NCBI GenBank assembly: GCA_910890315.1
Contig: CAJVGD010000002.1
Span: forward strand, 62,001 to 126,000
DNA from: Serendipita indica DSM 11827
Lineage: Eukaryota > Basidiomycota > Agaricomycetes > Sebacinales > Serendipitaceae
Direction: 5' to 3'
DNA length: 64,000 bases
Shown here piece after piece: positions 11,297-21,601 of the stretch. The position numbers were made by a program, and so were the translations under genes. The notes beneath the pieces are model-generated. The model did not search any database, was not told the DNA's origin, and was given only the letters and a program-made list of their open reading frames with translations. The stretch's first letter is position 1; every line of letters begins with the position of its first letter.

Positions 11297-12005
11297 TCAA
11301 ATCTCCTGGCTCTCCATGCCACGCTTGCCTGCTCTCGGGAGGAGCTCAGCAGCAATATGGGGAACAACACCACCCTGCGAGATGACGACATCACCGAGGA
11401 GCTTGTTGAGTTCTTCATCGTTTCGGATAGCGAGTTGCAAATGTCGTGGAACGATACGTTGCTTCTTGTTGTCACGAGCAGCATTGCCAGCGAGTTCGAG
11501 AATCTCAGCTGCAAGATATTCGAGAACTATAAAGGAATGTAAGTGCCTGGGCAGTCAGTGAGTATAGAAAGGAGACTGACCGGCAGCGAGGTAAACGGGA
11601 GCACCGGCACCAACACGTTGAGCATAGTTTCCACGCTTCAACATTCTGTGAATACGACCGACTGGGAACTATTTGAAGCGTGAATGAGGATCGTCTCTCT
11701 CCAACGGGCGCGAGCCACATACCTGAAGGCCAGCACGGCTCGAACGCGACGCGCCCTTATCAGCAGCTCCAGCACTGAGCGATGCCTTTCCACCCTTTCC
11801 TTTGCCTCCAGTCTTTCCTGCGCCTTTGCCAGACTGCACGTCATCAAACCGGTCCAGTTGATAGCGACCAAGGGAGAAAAACGCGTCAGCAAGTTTTATT
11901 TCTTGGAGAATGAATAGAAAAAAGCGAGTTGACGTGCACGTCGCGCGAGGCAGCGTCGAAACACTGTCGACGTCGTGTTGGGCGATGAGGACGGGAGCTC
12001 ACCAT
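11297..12005 (-). CDS. HTA1: Histone H2A (SQE-motif type)
   Basis: Core nucleosome histone H2A. Exons: 12003..12005 (ATG alone), 11723..11833, 11581..11668, 11297..11526, giving 143 aa plus stop. The histone fold is plain: [60 protein letters not shown]. The C-terminus ends SQEI, the DNA-damage kinase site typical of fungal H2A and H2A.X. The N-tail is Gly/Lys/Ser-rich and somewhat long. The docking region reads [16 protein letters not shown] instead of the usual GGVLPNIxxxLLPK. The first intron (169 nt) starts directly after the start codon. No H2B partner lies beside it, unlike the usual fungal divergent H2A-H2B pair. Confidence 0.93.
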
Positions 12006-12260
12006 GATCAATACGTGTTGCTGAGAGTTGAGAGTGAAAAGGTTGGTTGAAGTACTGACGTGGTCGGGTCCAAGAGTGATCAGTCTGTTTGTCCCCAAGG
12101 CGCGTCTTTATCCTGTCCGGGTACGAGTTTGGCGTTGTTTGGTACGGTGACAAGATTGAAAGAAATACCATCATAACAGCAGTTTTCAGTATAAACCCGT
12201 AGTCGAGTTTCAAGCGACAAAGGTAGGATCGGACCCCTGATGTAGGTCACGTGATCTCAT

Positions 12261-13393
12261 TCACAACTTTCGAAATACAAGAATGGATCGTTTGCGTCCA
12301 TCAACCGTATACGGAGATTCTCGTTTGAAGCCAATATCTTCAAGTAGACTCGGAAACTCTGACGGTCGCAGCTTTAGCCCCTTGTAGTTTTCAGCTAGGA
12401 TCTGGACTATGTTAATTTCGATCGGCGATCAAGGAATTTACGTACGGGGCTTATTCTTCGCACTTTAGCATATTCTTCCCACTCTTGTGGCTCGAGGAGA
12501 AAGACTCCTCGGGGGTGCAGCACTGTATGGACCTTTCGAAAGAATCGTACAATACCCTCGTCACCATCATTGAGATGTATCCATTTTGTAATGGAGAACC
12601 TGGGCACATTAGTTGAAGCGCAGTGCAAAATCAGTTTACCTACCCAATTACCACGTCGTACCCATCGCGATCCTCCTTTTCAATCCCGCCAACGTTATCT
12701 GACATTTGTAGTAATGCGTCGTGATCAACTTTCCGATTCCAATCTGCTGCATAGAATGCCACATTGTGGGGAAACTGTCGATGCAGATGTTCGGGAAGGT
12801 AGTTGACAGAGGGAATGGGTAGAGGCTCGAACATGTACTCCATTGCAAGAGGAAAATATGACTGCATGTTCTCCTTGGTTGACCTTGGGACCGGGTACAA
12901 TCTTGTGAGGGACTCGTTGATAGGGATGATGGACTGAGCATCGATGCGCTTTCTCTTCTTTCCGGGTCGAGGTGAGGGCGCCTCTTCAGACTCTGAAGTC
13001 ATGTCATGCTGTGCTGGTGGTGCTTGTAAACTCCAGACGAGCTTTCTGCGTTTCCATGCTGCTCGAATGAGATCGCCGTCAATGTCGACGCCAATAACTT
13101 TGAAGGGTGCGAAAAATTTTGCTGTAACAATTTAAGCACCTGGCAGATCGTCTTGAGGCAGACGTACCAATGTCCACGGTGACCCAGCCTTCGTTGCAGC
13201 CTACATCCAAAACTCGTTTACCAGCAAAGATATCTTTTGGAAGTAAACTCAGTCGAGGATCAAGATTTCCAGTTGCATTCTGTTTTCTCGAGTAATAGCT
13301 ATGATAGTGGTTAGAGATGTCTGGAAGGCTGCTGTCGACAACATACGCGTGATAGTTGCCATGAATAGGCTGTACGGGTGCTGGATTCGACAT
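12261..13393 (-). CDS. Bin3/MePCE-type RNA 5' gamma-phosphate methyltransferase
   Basis: SAM-dependent enzyme that caps small RNAs such as 7SK or U6 by methylating the 5' gamma-phosphate. Exons 13168..13393, 12644..13121, 12446..12599, 12261..12401 sum to 332 aa plus stop. The N-terminus has the family tyrosine cluster (NHYHSYYSRK). The SAM-binding motif I is VLDVGCNEGWVTVDI, followed by VIGVDIDGDLIRAAW. The middle carries a basic KKRKRID stretch, likely a nuclear signal. The diagnostic Bin3 block is GVFLLEPQEWEEYAK, preceded by SITKWIHLNDGDEGI. The C-terminal SPYTVDGRKRSILVFRK fits the family. The start at 13393 was chosen over an in-frame upstream codon because only it is an ATG close to the conserved region. 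It shares a 105-bp divergent promoter with RPL37. Confidence 0.93.
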
Positions 13394-13498
13394 TATGAGA
13401 TCATTACCGGAGGCTTGAGATAGGGGCTCGAGGACAAACAAGACTTTTGTTTGGCGCACCTACACGAGAACCAACTCCTCCCGTAATTCCGAGGTAAA
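13394..13498. promoter_or_regulatory. Bidirectional promoter, Bin3 gene / RPL37
   Basis: Only 105 bp separate the Bin3-type methyltransferase ATG (minus) from the RPL37 ATG (plus). Both 5' UTRs and core promoters must fit or overlap here, unless transcription starts inside the neighbouring gene. I see no clear TATA box. This is inferred from gene positions. Confidence 0.6.
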
Positions 13499-14125
13499 AT
13501 GGTGAGCACAACCCATATTTAACGATTATTTTTACTTGTTGTCGTTGAGTACTTCTAATATGCTGACTGCTGTCTCTGCTTGCTCTAGACGAAAGGTGCA
13601 TACTATTTCTACCAATCCAAGGCTCCAATCCATGCTAACGGACGATTGTTGGAATCAATCTATAATACTGAACAGGTACCTCTTCGTTTGGTAAACGACA
13701 TACCAAGACACACACGCTCTGCCGCCGATGCGGTCGTCGTGCATTCCACCGTCAACACAAGAGTACGCCAACAGCATATTCGATGAATCTCTTACTGATT
13801 CATTCTTCTCTCGCTATAATTCTGACTTATTTGGATTCACTTGCCGTTGTCAATCTGCATCTTTCGACCTGGGTCAACCAGCCTGCGCATCTTGCGGATA
13901 CCCTTCTGCTAAGATTCGCTCGTACGAGTGGGGACAAAAAGCTAAGAGGAGAAAGACTACGGGAACGGGCAGGATGCGCTACCTGCGACACGTCTCGCGA
14001 AAGTTCAAGAATGGCTTCCGGTGCGTTTTATTATTCAATAGTCTAAAGCATTGCGATGCTCATCTTAACCGTGCAGGGAGAATACCGTTGCAAAGAGGAA
14101 AGTCACTGCTGCAAAGGCAGAGTAA
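13499..14125 (+). CDS. RPL37: 60S ribosomal protein eL37
   Basis: Zinc-binding protein of the large ribosomal subunit. Exons: 13499..13501 (ATG only), 13589..13595 (7 nt), 13676..13762, 13882..14020, 14077..14125, giving 94 aa plus stop. The spliced protein starts [12 protein letters not shown]. The CXXC pairs are [13 protein letters not shown] and [19 protein letters not shown]. The conserved core [18 protein letters not shown] and the C-terminus [15 protein letters not shown] complete the family pattern. Length matches the usual 88-97 aa. Four introns in so short a gene, with the first two flanking a 7-nt exon, are unusual and easily missed by gene finders. Confidence 0.96.
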
Positions 14126-14354
14126 AGATGCTCTTTCTGTCGACTCTTTCTCTGCACTGTTCTTGAGTGTGGTATGGCCAGGTTTATGCAGACAGACGGC
14201 CCAGCCGAAGAAAAGTCTCTATGCTCCATGCCACTCGTGTGTTCTATTGATCAATATGACCTCGTGCACGGCAAGCATAGTTGACAATCCTGTCCTCGAT
14301 TTGACTAAGAAGTGACCTGAGCCAGCCACTACAAAAGCCTTTTGCACATTGACC

Positions 14355-14955
14355 ATGTCGAACACTCAACCATCAACAACACTAGATCGTGAATCTGTCA
14401 ATCTCTTGCATAAACTATTAGAAGCTCCTCCTTCCTCGCTCAAGTTGTTGTCAGATGAGTTGGCCACAGAGCCAGGCGAGTCACCAGCATCACTTGCGAA
14501 CAGGGCAATCGCCGCCATCCATTCGTGGTCGACGAGGGACAAAGTAGACTTTATCCAGGGACATCCTCGAATTGGAGAACAGTCCAATCTGTCTGCCATG
14601 TCCGCCGCTGAGCAGGCAAAATATGCCACACCACCCGAAGTCCTCCAGAGACTTGCGATTCTTAATGAAGAGTACGAACGGCGATTCACTGGACTCAGAT
14701 AGTCAGTCACTTCAATGAATACATTCATACATCCAATTGACCGTGGTTCATTGTAGTATTACGTTTGTCGCAGGGCGCACCCGAGCACAGATTGTAGACG
14801 AGATGGAAGACAGTATGAATATCCGGAGAGGCTCCAATATCTCTGGAGAGGAGCCTTCCCCGCTAGGGCCTGGTGACGAACTATGGGAGTCGGAGCTCTC
14901 GAGAGCTATTGATGATATTGGGAGAATAGCGCAGGATCGTGCTAAGAAGCTATAG
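14355..14955 (+). CDS. OHCU decarboxylase (uric acid degradation)
   Basis: 2-oxo-4-hydroxy-4-carboxy-5-ureidoimidazoline decarboxylase, which makes S-allantoin in the last step of urate oxidation. Exons 14355..14701 and 14757..14955 (181 aa plus stop) join as ERRFTGLR-YITFVAGRTR. The catalytic His and its loop are in FIQGHPRIGEQS. The conserved LAILNEEYERRF and ITFVAGRTRAQIVDEMED blocks are present. The fold is all-helical and the length is normal for the family. There is no peroxisomal PTS1: the C-terminus is AKKL, which does not match SKL well. An in-frame TTG lies two codons upstream of the chosen ATG. Urate oxidase and HIU hydrolase are not neighbours. Confidence 0.9.
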
Positions 14956-15019
14956 TTTTCGCTATCTAGATATCAAGCATCCTTGCATCCCTCTACGACT
15001 GACTTGGACCCTCCCTCTG

Positions 15020-16260
15020 ATGCCTATTTGTACTCATTGTGCGGCACATGTCGACTGCGTCTATACGCAATACTCCGAGAACAATATAAGACTCGAACAA
15101 TGCGTTAGTTGCCTGAATTGCTGCAGGCAATGCCTAACACGATAAAGGACTAAAGAGTACATGCCTCAACTTTGCAGACCGCTTTATCGAAAAAGACACA
15201 CTAAATCTGACACTGGATCTCATTCTCCTAAAGGGAGTCTTGAGGCATCTCCTATACAACCGGGGAACAGCTCCGAGGTGTATTGATCGAGAAGGAAACG
15301 CTGTTTTGCCAGATACCGCATTGGAGAGAAGACGAGGAGAAGCTGTACGCGCTTTCTCTTCAAATGAAGAGGCTTTCTAATAATTGTTGCAGCGAAGACG
15401 GCGGACGATAGCCAAAGTCGGCATGTTTCTCGTCATGCTGGATAGTGGTGAGTAGAAAATATGCGTACTATTTCATTACTGAGTATTCAAGTTACCCGAT
15501 GGTCATTTCTTCGTATGTCCACCGTCCCTACACTCGACGGAGCTCATATTGCCCAGAGGAGACGCCTCTTGACGCCTCTGAAGTTGATCGGCTGTTGACA
15601 TGGAAGACTCTTCAAGGCTTTCTTGCCACTCTAGCTTCGTGCTTGACCGGTCTGTGAAACTCTACTGCTCGAATGCAGCTTATATCCCACAGAGATTGTC
15701 CTCTTTCATCTGGCCACCGTTATGGCTTGCCTTGTCGCTATTCGCTTGCTTATGAGACCAGGAAAGAATGGAAATCGATCGGGCGTGCTTGAAGAATTCC
15801 GGTGAGTTTCACTTTCTTCCCTACACTCTCGCTAATTGCAAATAGTGTCTCCCACGTATCCCTGGCGTTGATCTACGCATCATTGACAAAGCTATTTCTT
15901 CTCTCCCTCCTCGTCATCTGGAGACCTGCTCGACCTGAGCAGTCTTCCCCAGCAATGGTAAACGGGGATCTGTATCATCAAATCCTTCACGTGTTCGACG
16001 ACGATAGACTCAATCGGGAGTGGCTACTTCGAAACCTCATGGGAGGAATGGCATCTGGATTCGCAATACGGGGTGAGCTCGGCACGCGGTAGTGACATGC
16101 CTTAACTTTCAGCACAGTCATACTCGATGATAATCCGGCAGCAGCGGCCTTTGTCGTGCTCTCTGCGTGGATGCTCAAAGCATTCGCCGCATTTCTTCTC
16201 AGTGAATATGTCTATCCACTGGGGACAGATAGGGACTGGCTCATTTTCTCCATGCCATAA
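15020..16260 (+). CDS. ARV1: ARV1-family sterol/lipid homeostasis membrane protein
   Basis: ER membrane protein needed for sterol trafficking and GPI synthesis. The ARV1 homology domain is clear: MPICTHCAAHVDCVYTQYSE, then IRLEQC-STCLNFADRFIEKD after a 52-nt intron, then LNLTLDLILLKGVLRHLLYN. The zinc-binding Cys pairs (CTHC, CSTC) are intact. The C-terminal half has several hydrophobic helices (IVLFHLATVMACLVAIRLLM, YASLTKLFLLSLLVIW, AAFVVLSAWMLKAFAAFLL). The stop is TAA at 16258..16260. The exon structure between about 15435 and 15690 is not settled; two frames there both encode hydrophobic stretches. The start is the ATG directly before the first Cys pair. Confidence 0.85.
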
Positions 16261-16287
16261 ATAGATGATCATTCGCATTTCACACTG

Positions 16288-17137
16288 CTACTGACTATCT
16301 ACTTGGTGAACTGGGATGCCTGTTGGGGTGTCAGTTTCAAAGGGCTCTGACCACTCGTGGCTGCTCACCATGTTCAAAAGCTGGCCCAACCCGCCGCTAT
16401 TGCTGCCACCCATAAGGCTCGTAAGGTCGCTTCCTTGGCCACTTCCGCTCAACTTGGATTGCACTAAAAGCTTGAACATGGTCGCAGCCGCACCGTTGAC
16501 GGCGTCTTGCTTGTCCCCCGAATTGCCAGTCTTGTCAAACATGGTCGCAGCCTCTGACATTGCCATTCCTATCATCTTCGTCTGGAAATCTCCTCCAGAA
16601 TGTGCGGTACTGCCGTCGCTGTTGTTGCCTTGCGAGGACATGAATGATTTGAGGACTTGAAGCGCCGCAGCACTCCCGATGGACGATGCATCGACATTGG
16701 AGCCGTTTCCTTTGTCATAGACCTCTTTGTGTGCGTCCGTGACATGCGTCTCGTTGACTGGTGTCGAGTGAGTTCCCTTGAAAACGACGTCAGCGCAACG
16801 GAATGGAAGAGAGAATACGTACGCCGCTTAAGAATGCCATTGCTTGAGAGAACAATTCGCTGTTTCCTGAGCTTCCCGATGAGCTGTTTGCGATCTGTGT
16901 TGCTTGGTGGTGGTCGACTGAAGCGTGTTAGAGGAATCTTTGTGCGGAGAAGTAGACATGCCTGGAAGGGTTCCTTGGCTTTGTTGCTGGCTCTGATCTC
17001 CTTGATACTGCTCCGTCTGTGGAGTCTGATGGCCTTGGGATGCGGTGTAGGCGGCGTAGCCTTTCTGAGCCATCGAGATGAAGTTATCCTAAGAGATATC
17101 ATGAGCTCGAGGTCGTCATGATCCTTGTACTAACCAT
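16288..17137 (-). CDS. DUF7721 / beta-flanking-type protein
   Basis: Small protein of unknown function from a family common in basidiomycetes. The first coding exon is ATG alone (17135..17137), then a GTTAGT...TAG intron, then DNFISMAQKGYAAYTASQGH. A Gln-rich linker follows, then the conserved segment GNSELFSQAMAFLSG, an intron, THSTPVNETHVTDAHKEVYD, and the helical core VDASSIGSAAALQVLKSFMS followed by KMIGMAMSEAATMFDK and AAATMFKLLVQSKLS. The C-terminus is Gly/Ser-rich with GLGQLLNMV. One intron near 16880-16955 is inferred from the frame change and its borders are uncertain. No catalytic motif or signal peptide is seen. The function is unknown; related proteins are described only by domain. 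Confidence 0.72.
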
Positions 17138-17274
17138 GGTAATCAGCCGGTAGATAAAGGTCAAGTTCCAAGTTGCGGCAGGTCCATTACGCCGTGGCTA
17201 AATGTACGGAGAATGTCTGTTTTGGTATGTGCCTTGGATAAAATAAAGAGATTATAAATATTCGATAGCTATTT

Positions 17275-19034
17275 TTATACATCTCCTTGTGGACCTGCCG
17301 ACTCGCCGATCGGCTCACTCGAACCATTCACTTTGAGTAACCATACTTTGTTTGCTTCTGCGAAAGCAATGAGCGGAACAGTCTGTAAATTATGAGCTCT
17401 GGTCAGCTTTTCCTACCAGTGAACTCACCTCGTCGACGTCAAACGCTCGAATGGACGCCTTGTTGATCTTTGGGTCTAGGATGATCTCCTTGATTCTAGA
17501 ATGTTTCTCGCCATTCAAGCCCTTTTCAAATGCAGGAAGGGAGACGGATTGGACCGTAATATGAGTCGTGTCATCTTCGGGTGCGTCTTCTGGAGTCGAT
17601 AACCAGAGAGCTTTGGAACCGAATCTGGAAGAGTGATATAGCTGTGGGGAGCTTTCAAACCCTGCAATGACGAGCGTCTTCTCCTCCAACTCTATATGAT
17701 ACCGTCGCGCCTCTTTATCTTCCGGAGAATTGGGCACCTGGCTCGCGTTAGTCTCGATCTGGTCGTCGGAAGATCCTTACCTCGAAGCTAAATATCTTAA
17801 TCGGTCTGGCTAGATCTGTCCAAGAGATGTAAGCGGACAGCCACATTTGTTAACCAAGACGCACCATCACCATGAGATGGGTAGCTAACGAGTCTGTGCC
17901 AAGAACGCTTCACATTCCACCATGGCTTTGAACATCGTCCTTGTGAGGAGTATCGAAGGAATTCGGCATCTTCCCTTGGGGATTTCACCTGAGTGGCTCT
18001 GTTGTAACCCCAAGAGTCACCAGTGTCCATCGTTTGTACTGGGTGTAAGCGGTGCCACCCAAGCAGGCCACCTACGAGAAATATGGCCGAGGGAGTGGAG
18101 TGGAGAGAGGGATGGCCCGCGTAGCGGCCGTCCTAAGCGAGGTGAGTCTGCTGATACTCCGGCACCAGATAGACACCACTCACGTCCCTGAGTACATCCC
18201 AGAGTATTGAGTGCTCCGCCTGTCGACCGGTGACCCAATCCCAGACCAAGAGTTCGGGTGACTCTCTCCCATGCTTGTAGGTGTACAAGCTCACGATTTC
18301 GCTCGAAATGGACAGCATCTCTGCACTCCCCATGAATCTATATTGCAATTTCTTTTCAAATCGCAGCGCTTGGTCTGTGTCTTCTGGCTCAGGCATCGTG
18401 ATAACAAATACTCGCGCACACAGCATTCTATGGGAATGATCAGAGTGGCCTGACGGAGAACATTTGCGCACGCATTATCGTTTCCGGGGTTTGTGTCAGA
18501 TGTCAAAACACCCCAGATGACCTCTGAACGTGACTTGGCCGCAAAGTCTATGCTGTAGATAATCTCGGGTGTACATACTTCGTTGAAGCCTTGATGAGCG
18601 ACCTTTTCACCGGTGGAAATACGGTAAAAAGTGGCCTGTTCCTCAAAGTCTATTACAACGATGAAGCGACCACCGGGTAGCACCCTGATCATGCATATTC
18701 CAGCTTCTATCGGCAGCATCCTGACCACTGAAGTGGATACGGAAGGGGCGGCGCTTTGAGACCACGCAGCGTGGAACTGGAAGCAGTCTTTGAGTCGACC
18801 TCTCAATATGTCGTCCGTCGGTTCGCTCGCTGCTAGAGATCTTGGATCCTGGAGTGGAATATCCTTACTTGCGGCGGCATAGAGGATGTAGGAGACGGAC
18901 ACCGAGTGAACGAGGGCATGGAAGCTCTTGGAAACTTGACTCAGTTGGAGGATGTTTTGTACATCGTCAAGACATTCTAGAATGAGCAGCATAACGTCCC
19001 TTGGAAGCTGCATCAACGACGTGGGCTCGACCAT
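17275..19034 (-). CDS. F-box protein
   Basis: Likely substrate receptor of an SCF ubiquitin ligase. The N-terminal F-box spans about residues 6-45 (LMQLPRDVMLLILECLDDVQ followed by NILQLSQVSKSFHALVHS). The rest looks like a beta-rich repeat fold: strands such as CMIRVLPGGRFIVVIDFEEQ and LLVWDWVTGRQ recall WD-type blades, but no canonical WD40 signature is present. Several short introns interrupt the minus-strand gene. The last exon reads TVPLIAFAEANKVWLLKVNG and ends GDV at the stop at 17275. Agaricomycetes carry many such F-box proteins with fast-evolving C-terminal parts. Introns in the middle (about 17780-18480) were not all resolved. Confidence 0.78.
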
Positions 19035-19325
19035 TGGGATAGCGGCGAGGTTGAAGTCTTGTGTAAACCTGCGACATTCGACTTGGACCTGGCCACGTCC
19101 GCAATCACGTATTATGTCGACAATACATTCTCAGGATCCCTCCGAATTCGCGTTTGCGGTGGCGTTTGGGAAGCCTTTTGCGCATGGGCCTTTGCGGCGT
19201 GGCTTTGGGCCGCTTGCGGCCAGCAGCTGAACGGCTCCTGACTGTCATCGAATATAAAGCATCCACCTAACTGAGCTCTCGACGGCCTTGTTCTTGACCG
19301 CCCCGTTGTCGTAACGCACGCACCC

Positions 19326-21447
19326 ATGAGCAAGTCATCACTCACCTACGAATGGCAGATAAACGGCGTCGCTGCCTTGTACGAAGCGACCAAAGTGTGT
19401 ACATCTCATCGCGCTTGCGCCTAATCTGAACCCACAAAGGCCCCAGGCGTTCCAACTCAACCACTCTGCTCTCGAGCATTTGGAGGTGGAAAATGGCGGT
19501 TATTCCTGCACGGAAACAACGGCAGACCAGGTTTCGATGGTTACATCGGCGTATTTCTGCAAGCAGAGGCAAGGAAATGCCATTCTCGTCTTCGCAGCTG
19601 ACAGTCCGTAGCCCACTGCCGAGGAGAAACGGAGTGATGTGATGGGAAAATGGTCCCGTGCAGGCAAATATTCTTTCACTATCGAGCTACAAACGTACGA
19701 TCGACCGCCTAGGAGCGAGCCCTTTCGCTAATCTCAGGCTAGTATCGATGGAGAGCAGACCCTCATTACCGTCTCGACTCGAGAAGATGTGACGTTCACA
19801 AACGAGGTAATGTACGGTCGGTGCCATGCGACGAGGTTGCCAACCCTCCACACAGAAAAGGCAATGGGGCTATCCGGATTTCGGACTGAGAGAGGAAGTA
19901 TTTGAGAACTGTCTCGGGGTGCGTTCCTTTCGATCGGCGCTTGCGCAACCTGGCTGGTTGCTGAAAACCGATCGTTATGCAGGTGACGATGCACGATGCA
20001 TTTGTGCTGAGTTGTACTATTCATACAATGCCGACTACACCGCAAACCTCGTTGGCACCCTCGCCAACTATGACAACCATCACCCTCCCGGAGACAAATC
20101 CTCAAGGATATTCGTCCCTCCCGTCCACCCTCGTTGATGTCCTACGCTCCATGGTAGACGACCCTAGTATCTCCGACGTCCAATTTGTATTCCCGCGGAG
20201 TAAAGGTGCGCGTCTTTGTCAACTAGGTATCGATCGTTCTCAATTCAGCCAATAGAGTCCAGGTACTCGACGGGTGGAATGAAAAATGGGAAGAACAGCA
20301 AATATCACCACGCAGGCGGTGTCGAAGACGACATTCAGAGCGAAGAGGGCGGCCTTGCAAACTCTGAATACGGCTCGATGCCCAACGTCCGTATCATCTC
20401 TGCACGCAAAGATATCCTTGCACTGCGGTCCGAATACTTTTCCAAACGTGGGTACCATTTTGCGGTGTAATAGGCTGCTCATCCCTTTCAAGTATTCGCC
20501 AGCAACTTGGCCAACGGGGGCACCCTGCCTAGTTCGCCCGCAAACCGGAACTATCACGCCAACCCAGTAAGTGTCTCGCCGTAAAAATGGTCCACTCCAG
20601 TAATTTATCTGCCGCTCGGTGTAAAAGTACTATCGCTACGGCGCCGAGGAGGACGATATGTATAACGAGACGGACGGCGATGCAGGACCAGGTGTCGACC
20701 CCGATATCCCAGGTACTAACCTCAACACCATTCCCTCGGAAAACCAGTCTCCACTGTATGAATCGCCGCATCACCCACGCAAGACGGTCATTCTTGTCAA
20801 CGATATTCCATATTCGACATATCGGGCTCTGATTTACTTTGTGAGTGCACCAGTTCTGGGATCCTACGGCGGAACAATTAACGCATCGCAGTTGTATACG
20901 GACAACATCGTTTTTGCACCGTTGGCTTCACAGTTTATGGCCCAACAGCTCGAAGGGAAGAATGGTGGCGTGATGAATGGGCCCGCGACTCGACTGGAAT
21001 GGTTACGGATCTGGAAGAAGGAGAATCGCGGATACGCTTTACCGTGCTCGGCAAAGTCTATGTACGCCGTAGCGAGTCGGTTCAAGCTCGCCTCTCTCAA
21101 GAGGTGCGCTCACAGATTGCCTTTTCCCCTTGACTGCTAAACACGATGCAGGATCGCGTACGAATTTATCCGCAAGAATCTCAACCCAAGTAACCTTGCG
21201 TTCGAGTACTTTGACTCGTTCACGGCCGCCCATGATGACCTGCGTAACCTTGCACTGCAAGGAATGGTCACACATTGGGAGGAAGTACAACGCTCTCCAG
21301 CCATGATAGAAGTTTGGAACAGACTCACGACGGGAGACATGCCGTTCGCAAAGGATTGTGAGTCACCCGTTTACAGTGTAGTGCACATCCTTACACACTC
21401 CAGTGCTCCCTCTGCTCGTCAGAGAACTTTCACGACCCCGCAACTAG
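19326..21447 (+). CDS. MATH-BTB domain protein, putative CUL3 adaptor
   Basis: Putative substrate adaptor for CUL3 ubiquitin ligases. The N-terminal part has a MATH-like pattern spread over small exons: SSLTYEWQINGVAALYEATK, FGGGKWRLFLHGNNGRPGFD, GKWSRAGKYSFTIELQT and WGYPDFGLREEVFENCLG. A BTB/POZ domain follows: LRSMVDDPSISDVQFVF, ISARKDILALRSEYF, then a long acidic Gly/Asp-rich insert, and TVILVNDIPYSTYRALIYF. After the BTB there is a BACK-like helical part (AKSMYAVASRFKLASLKRIA, IRKNLNPSNLAFEYFDSF). The end reads KDLLPLLVRELSRPRN with the stop at 21447. Exact exon borders in the MATH half are approximate. The start ATG at 19326 is the first in frame with the MATH pattern. Confidence 0.78.
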
Positions 21448-21601
21448 TGCAGCGTTTCTTTTCAACTCATGTATGCCCGTACCATAGTGTTTGTCACGTT
21501 TAGATCTCCGGCAGGTCTCGAATCGAATCACGTTTGATACATCATTACATTTCAGATAGCGGATAGTACTATGTTGTCAAGAAGGGGGTATAGCGATGGG
21601 T

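Noticed and set aside
11297-12005. H2A gene as an H2A.Z ortholog
   Set aside because: PHI in the docking region suggested H2A.Z, but the acidic-patch and core sequence ([20 protein letters not shown]) and the SQEI end are those of canonical H2A/H2A.X.
13763-13881. Possible C/D box snoRNA in the third RPL37 intron
   Set aside because: CGATGA and CTGA-like boxes are present, but spacing is too short and no terminal stem is visible, so the support is not enough.
18000-18190. Possible RNA gene in a GC-rich stretch
   Set aside because: It lies within the F-box gene, and no tRNA-like A and B boxes or snRNA signature could be seen.
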